From: Straminergon stramineum
Taxonomy: Eukaryota > Streptophyta > Bryopsida > Hypnales > Calliergonaceae
DNA: 64,000 nt
Direction of reading: 5' to 3'
Assembly: GCA_963920665.1 (NCBI GenBank)
Contig: OY987264.1
Coordinates: forward strand, 22,610,906-22,674,905
Position numbers and translations under genes: made by a program. Of the stretch, positions 63,383 to 64,000 are shown one piece after another. Each line of letters starts with the position of its first letter. Positions within the stretch are counted from its first letter, which is position 1. The notes under the pieces were generated by a model. That model made no database searches. It was not told the DNA's origin and worked only from the letters and a program-made list of their open reading frames with translations.

Positions 63383-64000
63383 AACTGATTAATTACAAAT
63401 GTCGCTTTGAGTTTGAGTTTGAGTTCTTCCTAGGCTTCACCTCGTGTTTAGCAGAATTGAGAGATTTTGTTCTCCCTATAGCACTTGCGCTGACATTCTT
63501 CTTTATCAAAACGTCAATGCTTCGTCATTGCACTTGCTAACACGTCGAGAACCGCACGCCAGGATGGATACAAGTTCTGTTTTCTCGCAGACCTAATAAA
63601 GACTAGAAAAGAAACCATCCTTGGCTTCAATAAATCAAAATTAACAGCAGGGCTCAAAAATCGTCGAAATTTCGGGCAGAGAAAGCACAGTAGAGAAGCT
63701 ATCATGTGATACTTCAGTTGCTTATCTTACAAAAAACTCCAGACTTGCACTCTCTTTACAGTAGTCAGTTGTCCGATGGAACAGTTATCGGAGGGGCGCG
63801 CATCCGTCGCATCATCTCTAACTACCTCCTCTCAATTTTTGAAATTCTTGCAGCCTCCACCCTGTGTTAAGCAAAAATGAGCGATTAAGTCAAATCTCCA
63901 TAAGTTATACGGAGTATCACCTGCACAACTACACTTCATCACCAAAAATCCAAAGCCTCGTCATCAATTTTCATTGCAGATCAAGAACCGAAAATCAACG
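63383..64000. promoter_or_regulatory. SERRATE 5' region with a diverged internal duplication
   Basis: Two segments, about 63428-63552 and 63845-63987, run in parallel. Each has a CTTCACCTCGTGTTTAGCA / CCTCCACCCTGTGTTAAGCA block, then CACTTG/CACCTGC, then TTCGTCATTG / CTCGTCATCA, then CAAGAACCG-type words. A (GAGTTT)n run lies at 63407-63424. The start of the transcript and any leader intron are not determined. Confidence 0.4.

Noticed and set aside
63016..63388. Plus-strand frames of 110-130 codons over SERRATE exon 1
   Set aside because: They are shadows of the Arg/Ser-rich N-terminal exon; the minus-strand frame joins in phase to eleven conserved exons.

Overview
The window is nuclear DNA from a land plant, made of a few well preserved intron-containing genes set in AT-rich, transposon-dense sequence. 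The evidence is three plant genes with canonical GT/AG introns: a plastidic glucose-6-phosphate dehydrogenase, a peroxisomal isocitrate lyase and SERRATE. A short TTTAGGG-type telomere motif and several nested DNA transposons agree with this. The style of the transposase and the contrast between GC-rich coding exons and AT-rich spacers suggest a non-flowering lineage (bryophyte, fern or lycophyte), but that is inference.

Layout. 1-5240: repeats, a strong hairpin at 3.9 kb and a MITE-like copy ending at 5240. 5241-18198: the most unusual object, an apparent giant Mutator-like element (about 13 kb) bounded by an 11-bp direct repeat and degenerate inverted ends. It holds a broken SWIM-type MULE transposase on the minus strand. 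Divergently from it, on the plus strand, lies a 12-exon gene whose C-terminal half looks like a beta-class (motif IV before motif I) DNA N4/N6 methyltransferase. Both genes carry in-frame stops. 18.2-23.1 kb: AT-rich repeats and one MITE. 23122-29092: a complete 12-exon G6PDH gene (618 aa). 31437-33776 (minus): a complete 3-exon isocitrate lyase gene (566 aa, C-terminal SKL), convergent with G6PDH. 34-57 kb: mostly transposon debris, including at least three MITE-like families, a near-perfect foldback and two related copies of an unrecognised small gene. 57379-63382 (minus): a complete 12-exon SERRATE gene (789 aa).

The three intact genes are housekeeping or regulatory genes with no evident shared pathway: plastid NADPH supply, the glyoxylate cycle, and miRNA processing/splicing. 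All exon phases of G6PDH, isocitrate lyase and SERRATE were checked by hand and close without a frameshift. The element genes are given as pseudogenes. No tRNA, rRNA or CRISPR was seen.
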